Positions 11,868 to 23,375 of a stretch of 64,000 nucleotides of DNA are shown in pieces. The position numbers and the translations under genes were made by a program. The DNA is taken from positions 451,854 to 515,853 of the forward strand of contig VZSE01014926.1 in the NCBI GenBank assembly GCA_013398275.1, given 5' to 3'. The notes below the pieces were generated by a model. That model searched no databases and was not told where the DNA came from. It was given only the letters and a program-made list of their open reading frames with translations. Source of the stretch: Promerops cafer (Eukaryota > Chordata > Aves > Passeriformes > Nectariniidae). Numbering within the stretch: position 1 is the first letter of the stretch; each line of letters begins with the position of its first letter.

Positions 11868-14635
11868 TTGCTAGTCATTCTGACACTGTGTCATAAGAAA
11901 GAAAAATATGACCTTCATGTAACCACTGTAAAATGTATTGAAAAGGATAATACAGGAGAATCATATTAGATGGTTTGCTGTCAAAGAAGGAATTTGATCT
12001 TCCGTCTGCCTAATAATACTTGGTATCTCATCAACAAACCGAATAATAGAGAATAAATTTCCTAAATATGCAGGTAACACGCAGGAAAGTGTTTCAAGTA
12101 TGCTGAAATTTGAAAAGACGGTGGAATGTGAGTAGGTTGGAAAATACTGAATGAAGTCAAATAAGAATAAAGGTGAATAGATATAAACTCAGGCATAGTC
12201 TCATAGTCTCATTGACTCATAGTCAACTCTAGCCATATAAGGTGGGAAACATCCTTGTAAAATAGTCTAATCTATTCTATTCCATCATAAATTTTTAAGA
12301 GGAAAGAATGGATTTACTATCTGAAACTGATTCACTCAGTAGCTGGCCAGTGTGTTTGCTAATTGTACTTGATCTTCATGTCATTTGTATCAAACTTGTA
12401 CAGATGCACCTTGAAATAGTGAAGATAGGTCGTGGCAGTATTTTTTCATGGAAAAAAAGCCAAACCGAAAAAAAAGAATAAAACTTTTTTTTTCTTCTTA
12501 CTTTTCACTAACTTATTACAGCTTCCGCCATTTATCATCCTTACAGTCAACTATACTGGCATCCTGTTGAGACTGAAGTCTAGGTGTGTTACACTGCAGA
12601 AATAAAAGACAGACAGACAATTTGCTCTGTAGGACAGGAACTAGAAAAGTTTGTGTGAGGCAGAAGACATATTGTAAAAATCTTTTTCCGGAAAAGTTCT
12701 ATAGATCAATATCAAATGTACACTAACTGTAGAAAATTTTGCAGAGATCTTTTCTGTTTGGTTTAAACATTGCTAAAATTCTTAGTAAATTACTATTGAA
12801 TTGCCTATGACAGTGGTATTGATGAAATTTACAGGTGCTTGCATCAAAATTCTGATGAAGAATTCCCATTATAAGAATTTTTAAGTCTGTATGAATGCAT
12901 GTATTCAAACTTCAAGTTTCACAAATTAGTTTGGAAAACTGAATTGGGTTTTGGGGAGGAAGTTTCCCTATGCCTCCCTCCTTGAGAAAGGTTAAGTTTA
13001 TCTCTGTCTTAACATTTTCTTCTTAACTAGTGTGATCAACAACTAGCAATTATTAGCAATTACATCATCTTAGAGAGTCTTTTAATCAGATTATTTTAAC
13101 AGGCTCTTTTCTCAAATGTCTTTGTGAACTCCACTTCTGAGATATGTCTTTAAAACTTAAGTTTCTGTACATACAACATTAATTTTGCTTGGTGTTGTCA
13201 TGTTAACTACTGTTTCTGGCCTTCCTTAATATATCAGAAGCAGTCTGTGTATTATGATTTGTCAAGCTCAACATACAAAACATATCTAGCTTGAATCATA
13301 AAAAAAATCCTACAAAAATTGTTCAGATCCCTTTCTACAGTAACATAGTGTCCATATTCAGATAAAACAAATATTCAGCTAAAACATCCTTATGATTGGG
13401 TTCTGTTGACACCCAAAATATGTAAATTCCTGAATTAGGCTGATGGGTCCTTTTGACAATTCTGTAGAGGAAAGGGTTGTTATCGTATTTTCATGGGAGA
13501 TCTATTTTCTTCTCTCTAACAGTTCATGACATACCTAGTTCATGACCTCTACCTAGTACCCTACAGGGGCACTACTTTCCTCTAAAAGGTTCTTAGGATT
13601 AGATCCTACCTCTGTTACATCCACGTGTGAAAAAACACAGTGAAACCTGAAATCTGTCAGTATTATTAGCATCTTTTTTTTTGGAAATCAAATTAATAAA
13701 CTAATCTATTTTCACAGTGTATTGGACAAATCCTCACTTAAACAATTTTGTGATTATGTCAAAGGCTTTGGAAGTCAAAGGACTCTTGTGTAACACCTGT
13801 CCTACTAGGAAATCTGTCTTCTAATTGTGGCAGATAAGCTAAAATATAAACACAATACTTAACATTTTTACAGACTTCCAGGGAGCACTTGCTGCTTTAC
13901 TAAAAAGAAAAACAAAACAAAAACAGACAAAGAGAATGAAAATGACCTTGCCTCTTTGAATTAGTGAGGGTTGGTGTGTGCAAACATTAAATCAATGGCT
14001 GGCATCAGCCCTGCTCAGCTGTAGCAAGATCTGTAGTAGTCCACTCATAATTTGAGTTGTAAAATATTTGTCTTTTACAGCATCCAACACCACTTCTATC
14101 CTCCTCAGTACCCACTGTGCTAACACCTGTCTCAGCTAGGACTTCTGTTTGAAGGTGGTTTAATGATTTGGCATTTGTGTTGCACAGATACACACTGTAA
14201 ACAATAGATTCCTGCAAGACCACAGGGCTCTTGCTCTCCCCATCAGTGTAATGACTGCAAAAAACACGTTGCACTTTATTTTTTAAACTGCTACTGGGTA
14301 AAACTGCATACACACATTTTAGTGAAACTAATGTGGGTTTTTATTTGTTTGTTTTCTTTCTTATTTGTTTTAGAGACAGATTTCAGATAGAAATAAATGC
14401 TAGATGTTAAAAAAAGTATACTTAAGTGCATATGTAATAAAGAACCTTTCCTATATAAGTCTGTCTTAAAGGCTTTTTCACTCATTTTAAGTCGTATTTA
14501 TAATATGTCTCCAAAAATGTAATTTCATATTCAGATCTTACAGTATGGATTCCCTTCATTGAACTCATAGGTGTGTAAGAATAGCATTAATTCAAATTTC
14601 TCCCATGTTTCTGTACAGGATCATATCAAGAAGCA
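11868..14635. other. Unassigned AT-rich stretch
   Basis: No mobile element or RNA gene is recognised. It contains a weak exon-like open frame on the minus strand at 14005-14254, listed separately. A group of CATAGTCTCAT-like words near 12195-12225 is too short and irregular to assign. Confidence 0.5.
14005..14254 (-). other. Weak exon candidate, unidentified open frame
   Basis: On the minus strand a strong-looking splice acceptor (GTGTTTTTTGCAG, ending at 14255) precedes an open frame of about 82 codons to the TGA at 14005. The protein reads HYTDGESKSPVV near the start and YNSNYEWTTTDLATAEQG at the end. No domain is recognised and no strong donor was seen; a CAG-GTGTTA site lies inside it. 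Chance is a reasonable explanation, since acceptor-like strings are common in introns. Confidence 0.15.
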
Positions 14636-14637
14636 AG

Positions 14638-14818
14638 GAGTTTGCTTCGGTTTGTTTGGTGGAGCTTTTTGTTTATTTGTTTGGGGATGCTGGTTTGTTT
14701 GTTTTCTGGGTTTTCTGTTTGGGTTTTGTTTTTCTGGTTGGTTGGTTGGTCGGTCGGTTGGTTGGTTGGTTTTTGGTTTGGTGGGATTTTGGTTTTGGGA
14801 TTTTTTTTTGGTGGGGAG
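14638..14818 (+). repeat. G/T-only low-complexity tract with GGTT/GGTC core
   Basis: The plus strand here is almost entirely G and T, with very few A or C. The centre is a GGTT tetranucleotide run with two GGTC variants (about 14736-14773), flanked by GTTT, GGGTTTT and TGGGA words. Several overlapping open frames cross it, rich in Gly, Phe, Leu and Trp on the plus strand and in Pro, Asn, Thr and Gln on the minus strand. They are products of base bias, not genes. Confidence 0.85.
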
Positions 14819-16120
14819 GAATGGGGAAGGGTGGTATTTATTTATTTCCAGAGAAAAGAACAATGATGGAAAAGAAAACTGCCTACTGGAATGGAAACAG
14901 GTGCAAATAATTAATGTGACCACCAGTAGGGAAAAGAGGAGAGATAAAATTGCAGTCAGCATACACGTTTTGAGGGGATGAAAATGAAGGAAGGAGAGGA
15001 AGGAGGGGTGTGGACAGTTCCAGACACAATTATAACAATATAGAAAAATATAATGAGAAAATGAGGTTGTTACTCCCTGAATGGAATGTGGTCAGCATGA
15101 CCAACTTTCCACACATGCTAAGGGGGCCTAAATGGGAGGTGGAGTGGATGGTGGTTTAGCATGGCCAGCCTCTGCTAAAATCCTTGCAAGAGGGGGAACA
15201 TGGTGGTACCCTGTAATTGATGAGCCACGTAGCAGCTGTCAACAGAGGGAGAAAAAAGATTTCTTGGTGTTGAACCAGCAACCACGCCAAGATCACAGAT
15301 GCTCACCTCCATCCACGAAGGTTATCTCCACTGGAATACTGACATTACTGATCTCCAAGGTACAACTACCCCTCACTGAACATGATGTATTACTAGAATC
15401 ATTCAAACTCCACCTAAACATAAAAATGAATATAAAAGTAATTTAAAAATAGGAAGAATATTAAGAAGACTCCATTGTAACTTCTGGGATCAGTTAACAG
15501 GCTGAACCAGTCTTCTCCCCCATAGTGACAATTATTGGGTAAGAAATATACTCTATGCAGGATGAACAATCATATTGAGATAGCTTTTGTTAGGGATTAG
15601 GCCTTGCAAGTATATTGCTTTGATCACGTTTTTGCAACCAGATACTATGACTGGCAATCTTCAAACCTTAACCTGTCGCAATTTTCTGTTATATTAATAA
15701 AGAGTGCCATTCCATAAACTTGTTACACATGAGTCCTTCAAGGACACTAACAGTTTCTGGCAGTTGGTAAAAGTTGATTGCTGCAGTCCGGAAAGCAGAC
15801 TCTCTCATGTTAGTGTGTGTTGGATTTTTCCTGAGGCACTTAAAATTAGAGGTGTGGGGACCTGGAAGAGGGTTTTTCTGTTCATATGTGACCCTGAAAG
15901 GGCTAGTCAAACTGCCCTCAAATCCAGCAGACTGTTCAGTGAAGGGTCCCCATAATGGAACACTGACAGGTTGGTCAGGCACAGAGGTCTCAACTAACTT
16001 GGGGCACTGATAGACTAATCAAACACAAAGGGTTTGGGAAAATCTCCCTTTTCATATGATAGACAATTGATGCAGTCAGCAGGCTTGCCATGGATAGATT
16101 GCTGCAGAAACATAAATGTG

Positions 16121-16142
16121 CCCCTTCCAAGCTTGGAAGGGG
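16121..16142. repeat. Perfect 22-bp palindrome
   Basis: The half-site CCCCTTCCAAG (16121-16131) is followed directly by its exact reverse complement (16132-16142) with no spacer and a HindIII site at the centre. A spacerless palindrome of this length and GC content stands out against the AT-rich surroundings. No gene start or known binding site was identified next to it. Confidence 0.95.
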
Positions 16143-16744
16143 TGGGCTCAAAAAGTTTTGGAAGGATGAAGAGAAAGTGGTGGAATGCATTGGAAAATGT
16201 AAGACTGAGCAAAACTCTAAGAGGGTGTGTGGCACACACTTTTGTTGTAGGTATTTTTCACTGCTTGTTGAACCCACAAAAAAAGATACATACACAGATA
16301 AACCTGTATGTTTGCATACTGGCTGCTTTGTATCAAGAAGTTTGAAATTATTTCTTCAGTACTGAAACTTCTCTGATTTTCTTTTTTTTCAGCCTTGCTA
16401 TTACTCTTTCCATTTTTGTCCTTGCAATGTTTCTTTTTAGGTAATTATCATTTGAGTCTGTATACACATGTGTATTAACTTCAGAAGTTCAATTTTGTCC
16501 TCAAGGTCTTGCAACACGTGATCTTTATCTCAGTTTCAGCTTCTTCCTCACAATTCATGCACTATATTACTGTCTGTTCCTCTCCTCTCTGTTCTGTTTC
16601 TGCTATTAAACTGCTTCCCACATTTGAACAAGTTTCCACCCTGTAAATCAGGAACAATCAATGGTTTGCTTCAACAATCACTGTAATTGTCATCTTTGCA
16701 GTCTATTTAGATGTCAGTTAAGTCTCCATAGTTATTAGAGCGAA

Positions 16745-16978
16745 GATACAGAGGTATACATGTGTGCCCACATGTTTCTTTCTGATTTAAGAATCACACT
16801 GAAGTGTATCTGTTTGAGGATGACACATAAACTCCAAATACCTGATATAAACTGGAATGTAGAGAGTAGTAAACTTCTCTGTCAAAGGAAATCAAACAAT
16901 GATCATGTCTTATGCTCCTTCTCTGTATTCTCTACCTCAATAAAAGTAAAAAAAAAAAAAAAAAAAAGGATCCAGAGG
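16745..16978 (+). other. Possible short polyadenylated insertion (retrocopy-like)
   Basis: An A20 run (16948-16967) lies four bases after an AATAAA signal (16939-16944). The ten bases after the run (GATCCAGAGG, 16969-16978) match ten bases about 220 bp upstream (GATACAGAGG, 16745-16754) at nine positions. That is the layout of an insertion of polyadenylated RNA with a target-site duplication. No source transcript is recognised and the repeat is short, so coincidence remains likely. Confidence 0.2.
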
Positions 16979-18062
16979 AAATAGAGTTACTTAGTATTTC
17001 TCATGCCTATTCACTTATTCTTCCAGCCTTGCACTTTTTTTGTAAAAATGGGGGTTTTTTCCTCAGAATGAAAATATTGAAGGCAGTTTCACCTCCTCCA
17101 TCCCCTTCTTTAATAATAAAATAGCAAGAAAGTTTGTGGGTGAATGGACAGAATATAAATGATTTATTAAAAATCGTAAACACACAACATGCAATTCAAG
17201 AGACATTGTAAAAGAATCTGTATAATTTAGCATAATGTGATCACCTGCATATAAATAATACCTCAAAGACCGAGAGGAGACAGAAACAAAGGGGACAGCT
17301 ACTTTCAACTTCATTTAATAAGAGGAAATATTAGAAAATCATGACAAAGTCTATTTTGTGACTGGTCCTTGAAATCGTGGTTATAGATTGTTTTAATATA
17401 ATTTAAAGTAAAATCTGATATATAATTTCTGTTACCAGATATGAAATTAGCTTTTCTTGAAATATCTAGGTTGTTAGACCCTGTGTTTATAGTGCCTAAT
17501 AGTGTGCCTCACTCTTCTGAGTCTCTTTCTGACTAAAAGAGTCATAAATTGATACTGAGGCAGGTGTGTTTACTTACAGTAAACCTAATGTTTTCAAAGT
17601 GCTACATTACAATTTAGTATTCTTATAAAATAAGCTATTTGTAGATTTACAATCTCTTTTTTACCAGCTTCTGTTGGAAATACTTGAGATCATATTCTGC
17701 ACGTAAGAAAATTTTGTGGGCTTTAGTATCTCATAGGAAAAGTTTCGATTCGAAATCAGTGAAGTTATTGAAGTCCCTGTGTGTCCTTGAGGGACAAAAT
17801 AAAGCTTATCTTTAAGTGACTGGGAATACTTTCATGCTTAAAAATATACTGAAGTGCTTTCCTATCCAAGAATCCTGAACTGTAGCCTTTCTGTGGAAGA
17901 GCAAAAACCTTTAAATTGCTGTCAGAGAAATTCTGACTTTCTATCAGATCTTTTATTGATACTGCATTCAAATTAAATCCTCTGATTGTTTTGGGAAATC
18001 AGGAATCTTACACTTAAATAACATTTTACAACAGAAAAATCACATAAATCAGAGCTCACATT

Positions 18063-18605
18063 TACAGAATCACAGAATCAACTAGGTTGTAAAAGACCTT
18101 TGAGATCATCAAGTCAAACCTATGATGGAATGCTACCTTATCAACTACACCACAGCACTAAAGTGCCACATCCAATATTTTCTTAAACCTCTCCTGGGAC
18201 CTCCTTCCAATTCCCAATCACTCTTTCTGTGAACAACTTCTTGTTCAGCCTAAACTTCTTCAGGTGCAGCTTAAAACTGTGTCCTCTTATCCTGTTACTA
18301 CTGGTTGCCTGGCAGAAAAGACCAACCCCCACCTGGCTGCATCCTCCTTTCAGGGAGTTCTTGAGAGTGATAAGGTCTCCCCTGAGCCTCCCTCTCTCCA
18401 GGCTAAACACCCCTGCTCCCTCAGCCACTCTTCACAGGACTTGTGCTCCAGCACTGTTGCCCTTCTCTGGGCAAGTTCAAGCATCTCAACATCCTTCCCA
18501 AGTTGGGGAGCCCAGAACTAGATACTGTACTCAAGGTGCGACATAACCTGTGCCATGTACTTTCCTGGTCCTGCCAGCCACACTATTCCTGATAAAGGCA
18601 AGGGA
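18063..18605 (-). mobile_element. CR1 LINE, antisense 3' half-kilobase
   Basis: The plus strand begins with a short reversed tail (ACAGAATCACAGAATCA), then TTGTAAAAGACCTTTGAG, ATCATCAAGTC and CACCACAGCACTAAAG, the 3' end of the same CR1 type as at 49823. It continues into the coding end: minus-strand remnants such as GLFCQATSSNRIRGHSFKL and FSLERGRLRGDLITLKNS. The copy ends around CCACACTATTCCTGAT, well downstream of the catalytic motif. Frames are broken. Confidence 0.9.
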
Positions 18606-18679
18606 AAGTGCTACAAATGTTAACTCTATGGCATGCACATTAGGGCTGCAAATGCTTGTTCAGACACATAACTTTCATT

Positions 18680-18696
18680 AAAAAAAAAAAAAAAAA
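18680..18696. repeat. A17 homopolymer run
   Basis: Seventeen consecutive A bases in an otherwise unassigned 270-bp spacer between the CR1 fragment and the LTR-like region. Confidence 0.95.
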
Positions 18697-18879
18697 GTAA
18701 TAAATTGAAAACTCTAGATGTTTCATACAAGTAATTTTTTACTTTAAGCTACATTTAATTTTTAAAGAACTGTTTCTAAATATGCATCCAAAAGAGATTT
18801 ACTTAGTTTCAGATCAAACTAAATATTCCATTTCATCCCTGATAATTTTGACCATTGAAACTGTTTCCTTATAGCCCTG

Positions 18880-19600
18880 TGTAGAAAGAACTCTCATGAT
18901 GTCTCACTATCAGAGACTGGAAGGATTGATGTCTTGAGATATTTTGGGATGAATGTATGTGGGGGAGAAGGGCAGATAAAGCCTTGCCCTGGCAAGATGG
19001 TGAACTGCTGTACATGCAGTGGGGCCCAGCCCTAGAGCCTGCATCCCACCCCTGCACTGTCTGCCAATCATTGCCACACTGGAGGCAGGGCTCTACTATT
19101 CCCTAGCCCAGCTTCTGAGTGGCCAAATGACCAGAAGTCCCACCTGAGGGGAGGACCATGAAGGCTGAGGGGTATTTAAGGGCAAGCAGAAGGTTGTTGT
19201 ACTTTTCTTGACCCTACCTTTGTCTTGGAGTTTGTATCTGAACGCCACCGGAACCCAGAAGTTGGTATCCATATGTGTGTTTTTCTGTAACTTGTCTGTC
19301 TTTCTCTCTTTCTTTTCCTTTTAATTCCCTCTTCTTGGAATATTTTGGGTAACTTAACACCAAATGGGTTTAAAGTTTAATAAGTTGAATGACCCAAGTT
19401 AATGCTGTGAGAAGTGTTTTATGTTGATTGGACATTGTACCAAACATTTTGCCAAAGTTCCCTGGTTTTCTAATGTTTGCCAGTAAAGTTAAGAATGTTT
19501 AACCTCTTGACAATATCTTGTCAATATTTCTCCTGTGTGTCCAAATTAGAGTACATGAACCACTGTAAGTCTTTTCAAAGTTCTTACTGAGCAAGTTGAT
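18880..19600 (+). mobile_element. Probable decayed LTR-retroelement region
   Basis: This stretch is GC-richer than its surroundings up to about 19200 and then changes to T-rich sequence, as an LTR does when U3 gives way to R/U5 and leader. A TATA-like box (GGTATTTAAGG, 19171-19181) sits at the change. A C-rich word group (CTGAACGCCACCGG near 19240) and a long pyrimidine run (about 19290-19330) follow. I believe similar strings occur in passerine endogenous retroviruses but cannot name a family. No clear TG...CA ends, target duplication, primer-binding site or retroviral protein was found. It could instead be a promoter of an untranslated RNA. Confidence 0.4.
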
Positions 19601-20920
19601 TGGGGCTTTACACTTGTTTTTTTAAGATCTTAGGCCTTTCTTTTACATCTTGCACAAATTTACTTTAATATAATTTGAGCAGTACCATGCAGAGCACAAT
19701 GAATCACCTAGAGCAGGGCTTAAGTAAACTTTTGCAGAGGTAGTTTTTGCTTATTTGGGTAGCATGTTGTCTGTTCTGGGAACTTTCTCAACCATAGCCT
19801 TGTGATCAATGGGCTTAAAAACTAAAAGTCTGCTTGCCTTCCTTTTCTGTTCCAGAAAACAATTTGACTCAACAAATAGATCAGTTTGCTGAAGAAAACC
19901 TGAAGAATTTGCTGATGCATAGGCATATAGAAGATAACAGCATATACAGTACTTATAAGCGTTGACAATCCGGGCGAGGTTCCGGGGGGGGCCGCTGAGA
20001 TGGTAAGGTTGAAGCCCTTATCCTTTGTGAAGAGGCCAAAGCACCAGGGCTAGCTCAAACAGGAGAATGGATGTCTTTGGGAGCATCCCCGGCACTGACC
20101 AGAAGGGATGGGAGGGGATGGAGTAGACAAAGGCAAAGCTTTTCACAGCAATGCATGATGAGAGGCCAAGATGTTGAAACATGGCACCAATTAAGACATG
20201 GAATTCTTAGGGTGGGAATAACAAAAAGCCTTTCCCCTATGCAAACAGTCCAGAGGTGAAGGCAGAGCCCAGGGACGTTAGTCCACGTTTGACCTGGGAA
20301 CCTTCACCCCTTGACTGGGTTAAGTCTGAGCAGCCCCACCTAAACTCATATTTGAGCCTGCCCTGAGGACAGTCTGGGGCTGGAGACCTCTCCAGGTCCC
20401 TGCCACCCTGAATTATCATGTGATCCTGTGGTAGTTGCATTATTTGCTAAAATTGTGGGTATAAATCATATATCACTTAGTCTAATGGATTTAAGATTTG
20501 GGTAATCTGTGCACTAGTAGATGAAAAATTCACTTTTTAATTCTTTCAAAGTTTTACTTTCAGTGTGTCACAGTCAACAATATTTCAGAAACTCAAGGAG
20601 TTGGATAAACTGGCTGTGATTCTACAAAGAACCATGGGAAAAAAAAATGGTCAAAACCAAGTCTACTTCTGCAAGGCATTAGTCTTCGGTGGTGGAAGAC
20701 TTCTTCCCAGATCCAAATCAAAATTTTAATGAGAAGGCAGTGTTCTTGCTTTACTTGAATAATATCAGCTACCATGTAAGTACAATGAACAGGATGAAAT
20801 ATAAATACAGTAAGTTCCTTGCTTGTTTTGTTTCGCTTTTGTGCATCTTCTTCACGTCTGTTGACATTGTGCATGGAACAGTTATGAAAATATTTTCATT
20901 TCAGTGTTCTATGTGTAACG
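19601..20920. other. Unassigned stretch with a GC-rich block
   Basis: From about 19960 to 20420 the sequence turns markedly GC-rich, starting with CCGGGCGAGGTTCCGG and a run of eight Gs (19984-19991). Short open frames on both strands carry no recognisable domain. The block may be more of the LTR-type element upstream or an unrelated old repeat; neither can be shown. Confidence 0.4.
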
Positions 20921-20922
20921 TA

Positions 20923-22293
20923 GAATCATAGCATTGAACCATCGTGGAATCACTGAGTTGTTTGGATTGGAAAGGATCTATTAAGATCGTCTAGTCCCAA
21001 TCCTTCTGCCATGGATCATTCAATAGATGAGCTTTCTCAAAGACCCAATCAACCTGATCTTGAACACTTTCAATGATACAGCATCAACGATATCTCTGAG
21101 CAATCTGATGCAGTGTTTCAATACCCTTATAATAAAAAGAAAAATTCTCTTTAGGTCCAGTCTAAAGCTACTATCTTTCAGTCTTAAAATGTTGCCCCTT
21201 GTCCTGTCAGTACAGGCCCTGGTCTCTCTCCATCTTCCTGAAAAGCTCCCTTTACATATTGAAAGGCTGCCATAAGATGTCCATGAAGACTTCCCTTCTC
21301 CAGGATGAACAACCCCAACTCCCTCAGTATTTTTTCACAGAAGAGGTGTTCCAACACTCTAATCAGTTTTGCAGCCTTTTTTGGACCTACTCTGACAGGT
21401 CCACATCTCTCTTGCGCTGAGAATTGTAGCACTGGACACAGCACTCCAGGTGAGGACTCAGTAGAGCAGAATAGAGGGGCGGAATCACCTCCCCTCGTCT
21501 GTTGGCTACAGTTTTTCTGGGATAGAATAATTTTTCTGGGCTGCAAGAACACATTGCCAACTTACGCCAGTTTTTACATCCGCCCATTAAAGGCTGGTCT
21601 GAATCCATTAACTTCCCAGTCTGTACTGATATTGGGGTGCTGCCCCAGCACAGGTGTGAGACCTTGCACTTGGCCATGTCGAACTTCATGAGGTTTGTAT
21701 GGGACCACATCTCTGGCCTCTCAGGATCCCTCTGCATGGCATTACTTTCCCCAAGTGTGTTCAGCTGCCCCACTCAGTGCCAATTTTACAGCATCATCAG
21801 CAAAATTGCTGAGCATGCACTCTATCCCACCGTCTGTGTTATTAACAAAGGCACTAAGTAGTATTTGTCCCCATACAGTGTCCTTCTCAGGAATGCCACT
21901 CATTGACAAGCATCCACCCAGATATTAAGCCATTGACTGCAGCTCTTTGGAAGCAACCACTCATCCAACTTCTTACCCATGTAACAATCTATCTGCTAAA
22001 TGCATATCTTGCAAATTTAGCAGCCGTAATATTGTGGGGGAGCGGACGATGTCAAAGCCTTGCAGAAGTAAAAACAGATTAGACCAGTTGCCCTTATCCA
22101 CCAGTGCAGTCACTGAAGGCCATCAGCCTTCACAGAAGGCAAATTGTGCCTAACTAAGCTGTCCCCAGTGTGGGATGTCATGTAACTGTGTTTCATTACC
22201 TCCCTATCATCCATATGGTAACACATGGCTCTCTGGTAGAGCTTCCAGAAGGATCTGCTCCAAAACATATAGCAGGCTCGGAGGTGAGGCTGA
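20923..22293 (-). mobile_element. CR1 LINE, 1.37 kb antisense copy, longest in the window
   Basis: The plus strand starts with a degraded reversed tail (AGAATCATAGCATTG) and the CR1 3' end (TTGGATTGGAAAGGATC). On the minus strand it continues through the whole C-terminal reverse-transcriptase region. Readable remnants are YSALLSPHLECCVQC, WSHTNLMKFDMAKCKVSHL and the intact catalytic FADD box (21793-21804), then upstream parts of the palm to about 22293, where similarity to the CR1 GGATCTGCTCC block fades. Stops and frameshifts are frequent. Compared with full CR1, the 5' portion with ORF1 and the endonuclease is missing. Confidence 0.92.
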
Positions 22294-23284
22294 CTTCTTC
22301 TGACTGGAGTGAGATGCTGGTGTCTGATTTTTTTTTTTTCTTTTAATACAAGATTCTTGTGACTGTGATGTCTTCCCTTCTTTACAGTATCTGCCATCCT
22401 TTCACAATTAATATGCATCTCTAATTGTATTCTCATTGTTGCATGAGTATTATTTTGTAGCTTCTTAATTTGTTTCCAGCTTAAATGTAAGATCATTGAG
22501 CTTACTTTCCAATTTGGCAGGACCATCAGTTGTTTGTATAATTAATTAAGCCTTTTGGGTTTTTTTAAACTCAAGCCCAACAGATCTTACTGAATTAAAT
22601 TGCCACTCAATCACAGAGCAAATTCTTCCTGAAATTAAAATACTATTCTGCAAAGACAAACAAATCTTCAGCTGTTTCCTTAGATTGCTCTTGTGTCTGT
22701 CCCTGCCACTCTAAAAACAAGAAAACTGGAATTTCTTCTTCACAAATTGGTGATTTTGTTGGGGTTTTTAGATAAACACCTTTCAAATTGAAACACTCCT
22801 GTCTGGCACTAACAGATTAAATCCTATATGACAGAAAAAGTATCTCAGAGATTGCTGCTATATTTCTGAACTGCTCTGTAGGAGTAAATCAACTGAGACA
22901 AGTACTGGTATAATGTGGGGAAGGAAAAGGATACATATCTTTATATTTGTTTTGCTGTCTGGTTATAGACATCAATTTTATAATCAGGAAAAGGAATGGT
23001 CAGTGTACATAATTCACATTACTTTGAATAATACTCAAGAATTGTTGTTCATTTATCATGAGATATACAAGTGAAATTAGCAATTTACTTACCTATAAAA
23101 TTTTCAGAATTATGTCAAGCTGGAAGCCATTCTTCCTTTCTTAACTTTGGCTTTTGCTATAGTGCTGGTCCTTCCTGAATAATGCAGAAGCATTATTGTG
23201 GGCAGGAGTCAATCATTTTGAAAATTGAGAAAAGTGCATTGTTAGTGGGATAGGTGGGGCTTCATAGGACATGCCAAAACAAGG

Positions 23285-23375
23285 TTGCATTGATTTCAGT
23301 GGTCCCACCACTCCTCCAACTCATTGACTTCAATTGGAGTTTTGCTTCACTAAGGATTTTGTGATCAGATACTTC
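23285..23375. repeat. Possible ancient sauropsid repeat fragment
   Basis: The segment contains ATTGATTTCAGTGG, CATTGACTTCAATTGGAG and TTTTGCTTCACTAAGGA in that order. These match from memory a widespread old repeat word of reptile and bird genomes (CATTGACTTCAATGGGAG followed by TTTTGCCT...AAGGA). The family name is not certain to me. TCCAAC and its near-inverse TTGGAG flank the core and could fold into a small hairpin. Confidence 0.35.

Larger units (their letters stand above)
14820..18060. other. Unassigned stretch with several overlapping chance frames
   Basis: No transposon family is recognised. Between about 15130 and 16365 the base composition is less AT-rich and several frames on both strands stay open for 70 to 105 codons, none with a recognisable domain. 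A perfect palindrome (16121-16142) and an A20 run preceded by AATAAA (16939-16967) are listed separately. The T-to-A runs elsewhere are unremarkable. Confidence 0.5.

Noticed and set aside
12190..12300. CATAGTCTCAT words that resemble a CR1 tail
   Set aside because: No CR1 3' end follows and the unit spacing is irregular.
14571..14981. Overlapping frames of 74-136 codons on both strands
   Set aside because: Caused by the G/T-only tract, which contains few stop codons in any frame.
17740..17765. Small hairpin-like TTTCG...CGAAA and a TTCGA word suggesting a tRNA
   Set aside because: No cloverleaf arms or A/B boxes around it; the stem is only five base pairs.
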